From Gammaproteobacteria bacterium (lineage in GTDB: Bacteria; Pseudomonadota; Gammaproteobacteria; UBA6429; Thiohalophilaceae), in NCBI GenBank assembly GCA_003233255.1, contig QILH01000223.1, forward strand, positions 1 to 11,719: a DNA stretch of 11,719 nucleotides, written 5' to 3'. This document shows positions 6,248 through 11,719 of this stretch, piece after piece (position 1 is the first letter of the stretch; each line of letters starts with the position of its first letter). Position numbers and translations under genes: made by a program. The notes under the pieces were generated by a model. It saw nothing but the letters and a program-made list of their open reading frames with translations, did no database searches and had not been told where the DNA came from.

Positions 6248-7645
6248 TTATTCTATCCCCAGCTTTTTGATACGATATCGTAATTGTCGAAACGTTATGC
6301 CTAATAATTTTGCTGCGGCGGTTTTATTGTAACGAGTCTTCTCCAATGCCTTGGTAATGACTTCTCGTTCTTTTATGCTCATTGCAGGATCGAGCGAGAA
6401 ACTTTCATCCAGATCAAGCTCTATATTACGTATATTTAGATCCGCTGTACTTTCGAGAATTTCGTTTAAATCTGCCGAGGAATTAAACTCGGGTAATTGT
6501 AAGTCGGTACAGGTTATCTCATCTTTTTCGCACAGGGTCATCGCCCGCTCTAATATATTTTCCAGTTCACGGACATTGCCAGGAAAAGGGTATGTGGCCA
6601 GGGCTTCGCTAGCCTCGTTACTGAGATGAGGAATATCAACTTGCCATTCAGTGGCAATCAAGCTTAGGAAATGCTCGACTAAAACAGGTATGTCTTCACC
6701 GCGATCGCGTAAACTGGGCACGGTTAATTCAATTACGTTAATCCGATAAAATAAATCCTGGCGGAATAAATTATTAGTCACCAGATCGGCCAGGTTTTTA
6801 TGGGTTGCGCTTAAAATTCTTACATTGATCGGGATTTCATCCGTGCCACCAATCGGGCGCACTGCTTTTTCCTGTATGGCGCGCAATAATTTAACCTGCA
6901 TCTGTAAGGGTAGATCAGCAACTTCATCCAGAAACAGGGTGCCACCATCGGCGGCGTGAAACAGGCCTTGTTTGTCCGTCACTGCGCCGGTGAAGCTGCC
7001 CTTTTGGTGGCCAAAGAATTCGCTTTCCATGAGTTCAGTTGGGATGGCTCCACAGTTAACCGGCACAAAGGGTTTTTCCTGCCGTGGCCCTTTATTATGA
7101 ATTAAGCGGGCAACCAGTTCTTTACCAACACCAGATTCGCCACTGATGTATACCGGTGCCTGACTACGAGCAAGTTTTGCTATGGTTTTTCGAGTTAAGT
7201 GCATCGCCTCGGAGGAACCAAGTAGTTCAAGTTCGGAGTCCGCAATCAATTGTTCGTCGGCAATAATGGGTGGAGCAAGCTTTAACGCCGCATTTATTAA
7301 ATGACGTAAGGTTTTAAGTTCAACGGGTTTGGATATAAAATCAAATGCTCCAGCTTTTAGTGCCTCAATCGCGGTTTCCATGTTGCCATGGGCGGTGATC
7401 ATGGCAACGGGCAGTTGTGGGAATTCGTTGTTAATAAATTTAACCAGTTCAATTCCGTTGCCATCGGGTAAACGCATGTCGGTTAAACATAAATCGTACT
7501 CTTGCTCAGCCAGTAATTTTTTTGCCTGCTTGATATCTTTTGCGCTTTGAGTCTCTTTACCCATTCGCGACAAAGTGATTTCGAGCAATTCCCGAATATC
7601 AGGCTCGTCATCAACAATTAAAATTAGTTGTGTATTATTGTTCAT
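6248..7645 (-). CDS. pilR: Sigma-54-dependent response regulator PilR
   Basis: NtrC-type transcription activator; in known systems, phosphorylated by PilS, it activates the sigma-54 promoter of the type IV pilin gene. The receiver domain (1-~120) has DDE at 12-14, phosphoacceptor D56 in LTDMRLPDG, T84 and K106. The AAA+ domain (~140-370) has Walker A GESGVGKE (169-176), the sigma-54 contact loop GSFTGA (216-221), Walker B GGTLFLDE (234-241), LFRQDLFYRI (293-302) and GNVRELENI (356-364). An acidic linker (~385-420) leads to a Fis-type helix-turn-helix (~425-463). The ending TFRQLRYRIKKLGI is typical of PilR and argues against NtrC or AlgB. Length 465 is near normal. The ATG directly follows the pilS TAA with no gap, so translation is probably coupled. 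Confidence 0.96.
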   Translation of the reverse strand: MNNNTQLILIVDDEPDIRELLEITLSRMGKETQSAKDIKQAKKLLAEQEYDLCLTDMRLPDGNGIELVKFINNEFPQLPVAMITAHGNMETAIEALKAGAFDFISKPVELKTLRHLINAALKLAPPIIADEQLIADSELELLGSSEAMHLTRKTIAKLARSQAPVYISGESGVGKELVARLIHNKGPRQEKPFVPVNCGAIPTELMESEFFGHQKGSFTGAVTDKQGLFHAADGGTLFLDEVADLPLQMQVKLLRAIQEKAVRPIGGTDEIPINVRILSATHKNLADLVTNNLFRQDLFYRINVIELTVPSLRDRGEDIPVLVEHFLSLIATEWQVDIPHLSNEASEALATYPFPGNVRELENILERAMTLCEKDEITCTDLQLPEFNSSADLNEILESTADLNIRNIELDLDESFSLDPAMSIKEREVITKALEKTRYNKTAAAKLLGITFRQLRYRIKKLGIE

Positions 7646-9277
7646 TTAGTCTATATGCCGGCGCGGATCCTGAAATGTTAACCGAAAGTAACGTCGTCCG
7701 TCACCTTCGTCAATATAATTTAAATGTGCCTGATTACCTTCGGCTAATTCGCGTGATATGTACAGGCCTAATCCCGTGCCGGTGGATTCTGTGGTGAAAA
7801 AGGGTTCAAATATATGTTCTATAGCCTCGGCGGAAACGCCAGCTCCTTTATCATAGATATCCAGGTAAGGACGGGTCTCAGTTTCTGCTCGGCCTCCAAT
7901 TAAGCTTACATAAGGTGTTTCATTTGCAGATTGGCTATGCCACAGGGCATTTTGGCACAGGTTGGTCAGAATTTGATGCAGGTGGCCCGTATCAAACCGG
8001 ATCATGGTGGTGACCGGTGTTATTTTCACGTAAAACAATTCTTTGTTGATACCATGGCCGATAGTATAGTCGTGTATGAATTGATCTATATAGTTACTGA
8101 GATTAAAAAGTTCGACCTGGGAAGGATTTCGATGACTTACGGTCATGACATTTTCAACAATGGTATTCAAGCGTCGCGTGTGATCAGAAATAATTTGGGT
8201 AAGGCGCTCATCATTGTCATCGAGGTTATCGGACTCCGCCAGTAATTGACCCGCATGACTAATGGCCCCAAGCGGGTTGCGAATTTCATGGGCGATACTG
8301 GCCGTTAATCGACCTAATGAGGCGAGTTGTAACTGCTGAGCCTGTTGCGCCATTGCGGCCATGTCCTGTAAAAATATAACCGCACCGGAATCGGCATGAT
8401 CGCCAATTCGTGCAAATCGTGGCGAGATATCAATGGGGTTGGAAACCAGTTGAATTGCTTCGGGATCGCGGTTGGGATTTTTGACCCAGGCCTGCCATTG
8501 CACAGCAAGTTCAGGCGCAACCTTTGTGATATTCGCATTATGTTGAGCTTCTTCGATATACAACATCTGTGCTGCGGATTCGTTGATCAAACGAATATCA
8601 CCCGTTTGATCTAATACGATCACCCCGGTTTGCATACGTTGAATGATATGCTGAGTAAGTTGTGCCAGATTAGCAAGATCAAGCCCTCGTTTGGCAGCAA
8701 GATCTTCACTCTCGCGAACACGACGCGCTACATACATAAACAATATCGCGGTGCCAAAATACGTGGTTCCGAGTAAACCGGCAAATGGGTAGCTGTTTCC
8801 TTTCGGATAGCTGAAGCTAATTGATATTTGCTCAATTAAAATCACAATAGTGGCTAAAGCGGCTAACCCAAGTGCCGCTCGTCCTCCGAGTATGACGCTG
8901 GTGCTGGCCACGGTGATGACAATCAATACTCCCAGCCCACTCTGAATACCGCCACTGACATGCATGAGCAGAGTCAGCAACGTGATATCGGTTAATGCGC
9001 TGGCCCAAACTTTAATGGTAAAAGGTATTGATGTGGTATTGAGCGTTAACCATATGATGATACCGAGTACCAGATAAACGATGCTGTAGGTTAAAAAGGC
9101 TTCCGGGTTATAGCTGCCGAGTGGAATGATTAAATTATCGGTTATATATAAGAGGCTAAAAGAAGCTGAAATGAAAATTCTAAATGCGCTGAGTAATTGC
9201 AGCGGCCGTCGTGGATCGTGGCTAACAGGTATGGTATTGCTCGATTTTGAGCCGGGCTTTAGGAAATAGAGTTCCAT
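7646..9277 (-). CDS. pilS: Sensor histidine kinase PilS
   Basis: Inner-membrane sensor kinase partnered with PilR. The N-terminus is hydrophobic, with about six membrane segments (~28-52, 60-79, 90-107, 113-130, 134-152, 165-184), as in Pseudomonas PilS. There it is reported to sense pilin in the membrane. A PAS-like domain follows (~205-305, MQTGVIVLDQTGDIRLIN). The kinase core has the H box SIAHEIRNPLGAISHAGQLL with H330, the N box QILTNLCQNALWHS with N443, G1 DKGAGV (476-481), F box FEPFFTT (490-496) and G2 GTGLGL (500-505). All catalytic motifs look intact. Length 543. The ATG is 6 bases after the upstream small gene, and that gene's stop lies in the pilS frame, limiting upstream starts. 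The kinase abuts pilR without a gap. Confidence 0.96.
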   Translation of the reverse strand: MELYFLKPGSKSSNTIPVSHDPRRPLQLLSAFRIFISASFSLLYITDNLIIPLGSYNPEAFLTYSIVYLVLGIIIWLTLNTTSIPFTIKVWASALTDITLLTLLMHVSGGIQSGLGVLIVITVASTSVILGGRAALGLAALATIVILIEQISISFSYPKGNSYPFAGLLGTTYFGTAILFMYVARRVRESEDLAAKRGLDLANLAQLTQHIIQRMQTGVIVLDQTGDIRLINESAAQMLYIEEAQHNANITKVAPELAVQWQAWVKNPNRDPEAIQLVSNPIDISPRFARIGDHADSGAVIFLQDMAAMAQQAQQLQLASLGRLTASIAHEIRNPLGAISHAGQLLAESDNLDDNDERLTQIISDHTRRLNTIVENVMTVSHRNPSQVELFNLSNYIDQFIHDYTIGHGINKELFYVKITPVTTMIRFDTGHLHQILTNLCQNALWHSQSANETPYVSLIGGRAETETRPYLDIYDKGAGVSAEAIEHIFEPFFTTESTGTGLGLYISRELAEGNQAHLNYIDEGDGRRYFRLTFQDPRRHID

Positions 9278-9283
9278 AGGTAA

Positions 9284-9517
9284 TTATTGCTGATTGCTTA
9301 TGCGTTTATGCTCCTCACTACAATAATAGCGTCCTTTATCAACAATTGCTTCGTGTTCAGGAATATGAGTTGCGCAATGTTCGCACTTTACGATTTTTTC
9401 GGGTTTTCTGTTCTTCCGCGGTTGCAGATTTTTGGATTTTTTTTTGATATATCGTTTATAGAGTGCATAGACTAACCAGGCGATGAGCAAGATAGTCAGT
9501 AAACGAAAAATTCCCAT
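9284..9517 (-). CDS. PP0621-like small membrane-anchored putative zinc-ribbon protein
   Basis: A 77-residue protein with one N-terminal membrane helix (~4-20, FRLLTILLIAWLVYALY) and a very basic stretch (21-43, KRYIKKKSKN...RKNRKPEK). It ends in a compact domain with C45-x2-C48 and C66-x3-H70, a plausible four-ligand zinc site (H51 and H55 are nearby). The inside-positive rule predicts the metal domain in the cytoplasm. The layout (VKCEHCATHIPEHEAI...YYCSEEH) matches my memory of the PP0621 family of uncharacterised proteins, which I recall next to pilS in gammaproteobacteria; that recollection is unchecked. AGGA seven bases upstream supports the ATG. It lies 6 bases before pilS and probably leads the operon. 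Function unknown; an accessory role in PilS signalling is only a guess. Confidence 0.82.
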   Translation of the reverse strand: MGIFRLLTILLIAWLVYALYKRYIKKKSKNLQPRKNRKPEKIVKCEHCATHIPEHEAIVDKGRYYCSEEHKRISNQQ

Positions 9518-9524
9518 GATAGTG

Positions 9525-9528
9525 TCCT
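9525..9528 (-). promoter_or_regulatory. Ribosome-binding site of the small PP0621-like gene
   Basis: AGGA on the minus strand, 7 bases before the ATG whose first base is at 9517. It supports both the reality and the start of this short gene. Confidence 0.6.
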
Positions 9529-9620
9529 GTTGGTATATCGGGTCGGTGTCAGATTGATTTTAGGGTATACAGTAGCATAGAAGTTACGAAGACTAAATTG
9601 ACCGATGAAATCATCTTTCC

Positions 9621-9635
9621 TGGCCATAAAGGCCA
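9621..9635. repeat. Short inverted repeat TGGCC-N5-GGCCA
   Basis: Perfect 5-base arms around ATAAA. No T-run follows on either strand, so it is not a typical terminator. It could be a small operator or chance. Confidence 0.35.
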
Positions 9636-9651
9636 CTGTGATAGAGAAATT

Positions 9652-9680
9652 TTGCTTTGTCAGTCGCTTTCCGACAGAAT
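9652..9680 (+). promoter_or_regulatory. Possible sigma-70 promoter of sucCD
   Basis: TTGCTT (9652-9657), 17-base spacer, CAGAAT (9675-9680): 3/6 and 4/6 matches to consensus with optimal spacing. This would give a 5' leader of about 50 bases before the sucC ATG. The match is weak and depends mainly on spacing and position. Confidence 0.3.
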
Positions 9681-9686
9681 ATGTCG
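9663..9686. repeat. Overlapping dyads GTCG-N5-CGACA-N5-TGTCG
   Basis: GTCG (9663-9666) pairs with CGAC (9672-9675), and CGACA (9672-9676) pairs perfectly with TGTCG (9682-9686). The middle arm can pair with either side but not both. The array covers the proposed -10 element of sucC, so an operator is possible. The arms are short and chance is not excluded. Confidence 0.35.
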
Positions 9687-9735
9687 CCTTAAAACAATGT
9701 TTTCACTGATTTCACTACGAAGCGAACTATAGATT

Positions 9736-10896
9736 ATGAATATCCATGAATTTCAGGCCAAGGCCTTATTCCGTGAGTATGGCGTGCCAGTGCCCGAAGG
9801 CGAGGTGGCCCGAACCGTCGACGGTGCCGTGCGGATTGCCAAAGATCTGGATGGACAACGCTGGGTAATAAAAGCACAGGTTCATGCGGGTGGCCGCGGC
9901 AAGGTCGGCGGCGTCAAGGTTGTGGATTCATTGCAGGACGTTGAGAACGTCGCTCGATCGTTACTCGGCTCTCAATTGGTGACTCAGCAAAATGGACCAG
10001 ATGGACAACCGGTCGATCAAGTATTGATCGAAAGGCCAACCGACATCGATCGTGAATTGTATCTGGGCATGCTCGTCGATCGTGCCAAAGAGCGGGTAGT
10101 GATGATGGCTTCGGCGGCGGGAGGGATGGACATTGAAGAGCTGGCACGTGATCACCCCGAGCAACTTTATACCTTATATATAGACCCGGTTGTTGGTCTG
10201 CAGGCATATCAATGCCGCCAGGTTATTTTTGCGCTGGGTCTGGCTCAACACGCCAGGCTGATGACCCAGATCATGCAGGCCCTGTATCAACTATATATTG
10301 ATAAAGACATCAGCCTGGTTGAGATCAATCCGTTGGTGGTCAATAGCAACGGTCTGATGGCTATTGATGCCAAGATCAATTTTGATGATAACGCTTTGTA
10401 CCGGCATAAACATAAATCTTCATTACGTGATTTACGTCAGGAAGATGAAAAAGAGGCGCAGGCCTCGGCACATGGTTTGAGTTATGTCAGTTTGGATGGC
10501 GATATTGCCTGTATGGTCAATGGAGCAGGATTGGCAATGGCGACCATGGACATGATCAAATATTTTGGTGCCGAACCGGCTAACTTTCTGGATGTCGGCG
10601 GCGGAACTTCGGCGGACAAAGTGGCTGAGGCCTTTAAGATCATTTTGTCGGAGGAAAAAGTAAAAGCCATTCTGGTTAATATCTTTGGGGGTATCGTGCG
10701 TTGTGATCTGATCGCCGAAGGTATTATCAAGGCCGTCAAAGAAGTCTCGGTAGCCATCCCGGTTATCGTTCGACTTGAAGGCACCAACGTAGAACAAGGT
10801 TTGAAACTATTGTCTGAGTGCGATCTGGATATTATATCAGCAAGTGATCTTGATGATGCGGCCAGCAAAGCGGTTGCCGCGACGAAGGAAAACTAA
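9736..10896 (+). CDS. sucC: Succinyl-CoA synthetase (ADP-forming) beta subunit
   Basis: Beta subunit of succinate-CoA ligase, which couples succinyl-CoA cleavage to nucleoside triphosphate formation in the TCA cycle (cytoplasm). It opens with MNIHEFQAKALFREYGVPVP, the ATP-grasp start. The nucleotide-binding AQVHAGGRGKVGGVKVV is at ~47-63. Likely metal ligands are E196 and N198 (in LVEINPL) and D211. The C-terminal ligase domain contains VNGAGLAMATMDM (~261-273), ANFLDVGGGTS (~282-292) and NIFGGIVRCD (315-324). At 386 residues it is two shorter than the E. coli protein. NIFGGIVRCD fits SucC better than malate-CoA ligase MtkA, as I remember that sequence. The ATG is set by the conserved N-terminus; the Shine-Dalgarno is weak. 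sucD follows after two bases. Confidence 0.98.
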   Translation: MNIHEFQAKALFREYGVPVPEGEVARTVDGAVRIAKDLDGQRWVIKAQVHAGGRGKVGGVKVVDSLQDVENVARSLLGSQLVTQQNGPDGQPVDQVLIERPTDIDRELYLGMLVDRAKERVVMMASAAGGMDIEELARDHPEQLYTLYIDPVVGLQAYQCRQVIFALGLAQHARLMTQIMQALYQLYIDKDISLVEINPLVVNSNGLMAIDAKINFDDNALYRHKHKSSLRDLRQEDEKEAQASAHGLSYVSLDGDIACMVNGAGLAMATMDMIKYFGAEPANFLDVGGGTSADKVAEAFKIILSEEKVKAILVNIFGGIVRCDLIAEGIIKAVKEVSVAIPVIVRLEGTNVEQGLKLLSECDLDIISASDLDDAASKAVAATKEN

Positions 10897-10898
10897 GT

Positions 10899-11719
10899 AT
10901 GGCCGTTTTAATTGATAGAAACACCAGGGTCATTTGTCAGGGGTTCACTGGCAAGCAGGGCAGTTTTCATTCGCAACAGGCGATCGATTACGGCACGCAA
11001 TTAGTGGGTGGAGTGACTCCAGGCAAGGGTGGACAAACACATCTGCAACGCCCTGTGTTTGATACGGTGCAAGCGGCGGTAAAGGAAACCGGTGCCGATG
11101 CTACCATGATCTATGTACCGGCGGCCTTTGCCGCAGATGCTATACTGGAAGCCGCCGATGCCGGAATCGAGCTTATTGTTTGCATTACCGAAGGTATTCC
11201 TATTTTAGACATGTTACGGGTTAAGGCGGTGTTAAAAAATACTTCATCTAAACTGGTTGGCCCCAATTGTCCCGGTGTGATTACACCAGGGGAATGTAAA
11301 ATTGGTATTATGCCGGCGGCCATTCATTTGGCGGGTCGCATTGGTATCGTCTCACGTTCCGGTACGTTAACCTATGAAGCCGTTTATCAAACCACTCAAA
11401 ACCAGCTAGGCCAGAGTACCTGTATTGGTATTGGTGGCGATCCAGTTCATGGCCTCGAGTTTATAGATTGCCTTGAGATGTTTGAGCAGGATGCGCAAAC
11501 CGAAGGCATCATTGTGGTGGGTGAGATCGGTGGCAGCGCGGAAGAAGAGGCCGCGGAGTATATTGCTACAAAGATTAGCAAACCGGTGGTGGCGTATATT
11601 GCTGGCCAAACCGCACCGACAGGTAAGCGCATGGGCCATGCCGGTGCCATTATTACCGGCGGTAAGGGTACGGCGCAAGGAAAGATGGACGCTCTACGTG
11701 ATGCCGGTGTTACCGTGAG
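10899..11719 (+). CDS. sucD: Succinyl-CoA synthetase alpha subunit (3'-truncated)
   Basis: Alpha subunit, which binds CoA and carries the phosphorylated histidine. The frame runs to the right edge: 273 complete codons of an expected ~289-290, so only a short C-terminal tail is missing. It opens MAVLIDRNTRVICQGFTGKQ, with the CoA-binding Gly-rich GFTGKQG at 15-21, then VGGVTPGKGG (~36-45) and VGPNCPGVITPGECKIG (~120-136). The active-site segment MGHAGAIITGGKGTA has His at residue 247, equivalent to E. coli H246 counted without Met. GEIGGSAEEEAAEYI (~208-222) is also conserved. AAGGA at 10885-10889, nine bases before the ATG, supports the start. Two bases separate it from sucC, a typical sucCD operon. 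Confidence 0.98.
   Translation, partial: MAVLIDRNTRVICQGFTGKQGSFHSQQAIDYGTQLVGGVTPGKGGQTHLQRPVFDTVQAAVKETGADATMIYVPAAFAADAILEAADAGIELIVCITEGIPILDMLRVKAVLKNTSSKLVGPNCPGVITPGECKIGIMPAAIHLAGRIGIVSRSGTLTYEAVYQTTQNQLGQSTCIGIGGDPVHGLEFIDCLEMFEQDAQTEGIIVVGEIGGSAEEEAAEYIATKISKPVVAYIAGQTAPTGKRMGHAGAIITGGKGTAQGKMDALRDAGVTV

Larger units (their letters stand above)
9518..9735. other. Divergent intergenic region between the pilSR operon and sucCD
   Basis: These 218 bases separate two divergent operons and should hold both promoters. The sequence is A/T-richer than the flanking sucC. I see a weak sigma-70-like element toward sucC (9652-9680), short dyads at 9621-9635 and 9663-9686, and a 7-base direct repeat TTTCACT at 9701-9707 and 9710-9716. 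I found no convincing promoter for the minus-strand operon and no sigma-54 GG-N10-GC element that fits. There is no open frame of note. Confidence 0.7.

Noticed and set aside
7931..8245. Plus-strand open frame of 104 codons opposite pilS
   Set aside because: It is antisense to the kinase core motifs of PilS, with no independent support.
9564..9602. Minus-strand TATACC or TATGCT as a -10 for the pilSR operon
   Set aside because: No acceptable -35 lies at 16-18 bases from either, and there is no extended -10 TGn.
9598..9630. TTGACC (9598-9603) with CATAAA (9625-9630) as a sucC promoter
   Set aside because: The 21-base spacer is too long for a sigma-70 promoter, and no better -10 lies at 16-18 bases.
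10432..10868. Two minus-strand open frames (121 and 128 codons) opposite sucC
   Set aside because: They mirror a highly conserved coding region in other frames, have low-complexity or non-protein-like composition and match no family I know.
9736..11719. Malate-CoA ligase (MtkAB) instead of succinyl-CoA synthetase
   Set aside because: NIFGGIVRCD in the beta subunit and the close reading along E. coli SucC/SucD favour SucCD. No serine-cycle genes are in view.

Overview
The window looks like chromosomal DNA from a gammaproteobacterium of moderate G+C content. Three things suggest this: SucC and SucD read closely along the enterobacterial/pseudomonad proteins as I remember them; a PilS/PilR pair sits behind a small PP0621-like protein; and there is a GspF-to-GspN type II secretion gene order that ends in gspN. 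I cannot name a genus. There are no mobile elements, tRNA or rRNA genes, CRISPR arrays or phage genes, and gene density is high.

Bases 1-6227 (+ strand) hold the 3' part of a general secretory (type II secretion, T2SS) operon in the order gspF (5'-truncated), G, H, I, J, K, L, M, N. The genes abut or overlap by 1-4 bases, except for gaps of 12 bases (F/G), 43 bases (G/H), 3 bases (J/K) and 11 bases (L/M). Together they encode the inner-membrane platform (F, L, M, N), the major pseudopilin (G) and the four tip pseudopilins (H, I, J, K). The outer-membrane secretin GspD, the ATPase GspE, GspC and the prepilin peptidase are not in view. D, E and C may lie upstream of base 1.

Bases 6248-9517 (- strand) run convergently toward the gsp operon. 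In transcription order they are a 77-residue membrane-anchored putative zinc-ribbon protein (PP0621-like), the sensor kinase PilS and the sigma-54-dependent response regulator PilR. The spacing (6 and 0 bases) indicates one operon. In known systems PilSR controls type IV pilin transcription. No pilin gene is present here.

Bases 9518-9735 form a 218-base divergent intergenic region with a possible sucC promoter and short overlapping dyads. From 9736 to the right edge (+ strand) lie sucC and the first 273 codons of sucD, the two subunits of the TCA-cycle succinyl-CoA synthetase. sucD is cut by the window end just after its phosphohistidine segment.

I found no convincing previously undescribed system. 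The points most worth a second look are the conserved-looking but poorly understood small gene in front of pilSR, the shortened calcium-loop region of GspG, the non-AUG starts of three consecutive minor pseudopilin genes, the charged insertion in GspH, and the dyads upstream of sucC.
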